Shown piece after piece: positions 6,371 to 6,653 of a DNA stretch of 6,653 nt. Below the pieces are notes generated by a model that was given only the letters and a program-made list of their open reading frames with translations, was not told the DNA's origin and made no database searches. A program made the position numbers and the translations under genes. The number at the start of each line of letters is the position of its first letter. The first letter of the stretch is position 1. This DNA is from JAQGMJ01 sp036271855. GTDB taxonomy: Bacteria > Pseudomonadota > Gammaproteobacteria > Burkholderiales > JAEUOS01. The stretch is from assembly GCA_036271855.1 (NCBI GenBank), contig DATAZV010000112.1, positions 1 to 6,653 on the forward strand, given 5' to 3'.

Positions 6371-6653
6371 TCAGCTCTTGACGGCGCCCTCGGTCAGCCC
6401 TGACACCATGTAGCGCTTGAAGACATAGTAGATCGCCGCCGGCGGCAGGGCGTACAAAAGGCCGGTGGTCATCAGCAGTTCCCAGGGCGAATCGTCGGCC
6501 GACAGGAAGTTGCCCAGGGCCACGCCCAGGGTGATGCTGGTGTCCTTGGAGAGCAGCAGAAAAGCGTACAGGTACTCGTTCCAGGTCAGCAGCAATGCAT
6601 AGGTACCGACCGCCACCAGCGAGGGCATCATCAGCGGTATATAGACCAGGCGG
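6371..6653 (-). CDS. Carbohydrate ABC transporter permease, MalG/UgpE type (C-terminal fragment, 5' end beyond window)
   Basis: C-terminal 93 residues of a CUT1-family inner-membrane permease; the frame stays open to the right edge, so an internal ATG at 6631 is not the true start. The fragment begins in the tail of the EAA loop (YIPLMMPSLVAVG), followed by a membrane helix with the family hallmark TWNEYLYAFLLL, a periplasmic stretch (LGVALGNFLSADDSPWELLMTTG), a last helix (LLYALPPAAIYYVFKRYM) and the canonical ending GLTEGAVKS. Such subunits form the translocation pore with a second permease (MalF/UgpA type) and couple to a MalK/UgpC ATPase, presumably the one at 1-930. The partner permease and the substrate-binding protein would be expected to the right, upstream in transcription. 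Confidence 0.93.
   Translation of the reverse strand, partial: RLVYIPLMMPSLVAVGTYALLLTWNEYLYAFLLLSKDTSITLGVALGNFLSADDSPWELLMTTGLLYALPPAAIYYVFKRYMVSGLTEGAVKS

Overview
The window is GC-rich, densely packed bacterial DNA in which every convincing gene lies on the minus strand. The high GC, GC-rich third codon positions and protein style (UgpC-type ABC ATPase, two-gene UxaA-type dehydratase, RraA-like aldolase) fit a betaproteobacterium, probably Burkholderiales. That placement is an impression from sequence style; no rRNA or marker gene is present to prove it.

In transcription order (right to left) the window holds: the 3' end of a carbohydrate ABC transporter inner-membrane permease (6371-6653, cut by the right edge); a 55-nt gap with a strong GC hairpin; an RraA/HMG-aldolase-like protein (5668-6315); a small SAF-domain subunit of a UxaA-family dehydratase (5382-5681); a multi-pass membrane protein with an internal duplication (4557-5360); the large UxaA-family dehydratase subunit (3319-4560); an APH-fold small-molecule kinase (2303-3322); an enolase paralogue with two changed active-site residues (1035-2306); a 104-nt gap with a probable sigma70 promoter overlapping a 14-bp dyad; and a UgpC/MalK-type ABC ATPase (1-930, cut by the left edge). 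Three junctions are ATGA stop/start overlaps, one is a 14-nt overlap and one a 21-nt gap, so 1035-6315 reads as a single translationally coupled operon inserted between the permease and ATPase genes of a sugar-type importer.

Inferred joint role: the importer brings in a sugar acid, polyol or related polyhydroxy compound; the two-subunit dehydratase removes water from a 2,3-dihydroxy acid to give a 2-keto-3-deoxy acid; the RraA-like enzyme may cleave or decarboxylate that product; the kinase may phosphorylate a hydroxy-acid intermediate; and the enolase paralogue may eliminate water from a 2-phospho-hydroxy acid. The substrate is not determined by the sequence. The kinase plus non-canonical enolase next to a split dehydratase and an RraA-like lyase matches no textbook sugar-acid pathway that I recognise, and it is the best candidate for an undescribed system here. 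The two edge genes are partial, and the substrate-binding protein, first permease and any regulator are outside the window.
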